Source: Roseobacter denitrificans OCh 114 (GTDB lineage Bacteria > Pseudomonadota > Alphaproteobacteria > Rhodobacterales > Rhodobacteraceae). Taken from it: a DNA stretch of 64,000 nt. Positions 63,397 through 64,000 of this stretch are shown here, piece after piece. The DNA lies in the NCBI RefSeq assembly GCF_000014045.1, contig NC_008209.1, forward strand, positions 558,001-622,000, read 5' to 3'. The stretch's first letter is position 1, and every line of letters starts with the position of its first letter. The notes beneath the pieces were generated by a model. The model was not told the DNA's origin. It did not search any database and saw only the letters and a list, made by a program, of their open reading frames with translations. A program made the translations under genes and the position numbers.

Positions 63397-63499
63397 GAGC
63401 GTCTGACGAATTACCTGAAACATCGAGTATCACGTAACGCGTTGAACCCTTGGTTTCAGGCAGCGTTACGTGATCGAGGTTTTTGCCATGACGCTTTAG
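63397..63499 (-). repeat. Palindromic repeat, copy 7 (best-preserved)
   Basis: Perfect 12-bp arms ATCACGTAACGC (63429-63440) and GCGTTACGTGAT (63463-63474) enclose a smaller inner hairpin. Outer ends are TAGAGCGTCTGACGAA and, read from the minus strand, CTAAAGCGTCATGGC. The TAA within that end, at 63496-63498, is the stop codon of the symporter gene. Confidence 0.85.
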
Positions 63500-64000
63500 T
63501 GGCTGAACTTCTTGATTTCACCCGACTTGAGGCGGGCGCTGTAGCTGGCCAGTTCCGCGCGTACCAGTTTCATCAGGAAGTAGAGCGCAAAGATGTTCAC
63601 AACAGCCATGGCAAAGATCGCCGCATCCGAGAAGTCAATGACAGGGCCAAGGCTGGCCGCGGCACCGATCACGATGAAGATGCAGAAGATGACCTTGAAT
63701 ACCAGCTCAGAGGTTTTGCCTTCACCAAACAGATACGTCCATGCTTTCAGCCCGTAGTAGGACCACGAAATCATGGTCGAGAAGGCAAAGAGCACAACCG
63801 CAATTGCGAGAATGAAGGGGAACCAGCTGATGCCGGATGCGAAGGCTGCCGAGGTCAGCGCCACGCCCGAATTCCCATCAACCGTCGCAATCGCAGAGCC
63901 TGCTTCGTTCAGCATGTAATTGCCGGTTGCTTCATCAATGATCAACTGTTGCGAGATGATGATCACCAGGGCTGTCATTGTGCAGATCACCACCGTGTCG
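63496..64000 (-). CDS. Sodium/alanine symporter, AGCS family (3' part, truncated by window edge)
   Basis: The last about 168 residues of an amino-acid/sodium symporter; the frame stays open to the window edge. It begins [15 protein letters not shown], the conserved AGCS segment, then [36 protein letters not shown] and [32 protein letters not shown], both with membrane helices. AGCS proteins take up alanine or glycine with sodium. The remainder lies beyond 64000. Confidence 0.92.
   Translation of the reverse strand, partial: DTVVICTMTALVIIISQQLIIDEATGNYMLNEAGSAIATVDGNSGVALTSAAFASGISWFPFILAIAVVLFAFSTMISWSYYGLKAWTYLFGEGKTSELVFKVIFCIFIVIGAAASLGPVIDFSDAAIFAMAVVNIFALYFLMKLVRAELASYSARLKSGEIKKFSH

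Overview
The window looks like a chromosomal segment of a marine alphaproteobacterium of the Roseobacter group (Rhodobacterales). This rests on moderately high GC, on a trimethylamine monooxygenase, a VPLPA-CTERM protein, a glcDEF glycolate oxidase and a motB-flgE-flgK-flgL-flgI block, and on general protein character. No rRNA, tRNA or CRISPR array was recognised. It is mostly housekeeping and catabolic genes, with one secretion cluster, two degraded insertion sequences and a family of short palindromic repeats.

Layout. 1-2000: a methyltransferase and a polysaccharide-type glycosyltransferase. 2149-2718: remnants of an IS5-type and an IS3-type transposase. 2806-8654 (minus): flagellar genes motB, flgE, flgK, flgL, flgI. 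8835-11736: trhO, then the NAD salvage pair pncA-pncB. 11737-13338: a gene-poor stretch. 13339-21725 (minus): a type I secretion operon with a 1021-residue LamG/RTX protein, two ABC half-transporters and an HlyD-type adaptor. 21855-23507: oxidative repair and defence (msrA, msrB, periplasmic glutathione peroxidase). 23511-26274: a methyltransferase, two small-molecule exporters and HU. 26412-29674 (minus): AMP nucleosidase and adenine deaminase. 30521-38979: a plus-strand catabolic run with an FAD/GcvT demethylating dehydrogenase, class II aldolase, fatty-acid-hydroxylase-like membrane protein, acyl-CoA dehydrogenase, ADP-forming acyl-CoA synthetase and enoyl-CoA hydratase. 39019-47457: an SDR protein, a CTERM protein, leuC, an MscS channel, rsfS-rlmH and small membrane proteins. 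47537-51507: glcD-glcE-glcF. 51598-53098: a trypsin-like protease and an Hsp20 with a textbook sigma-32 promoter. 53397-60772: a leaderless binding protein divergent from tmm, aldehyde dehydrogenase, 1-Cys peroxiredoxin and two divergent glycosyltransferases. 60906-64000 (minus): pnp and the 3' end of an alanine/sodium symporter.

The most notable signal is a roughly 104-bp imperfect palindrome present in seven copies (five near full length, two shortened). Six copies lie between convergent genes. In five copies the stop codon of the neighbouring gene is the first or last triplet of the repeat. Two copies carry a compensatory base-pair change in the stem, which suggests the structure is kept. 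A second notable signal is that both ABC ATPases of the type I secretion operon have non-canonical signature motifs and one has Arg in place of the Walker A Lys.

All assignments were made by eye from sequence motifs; no database search was possible.
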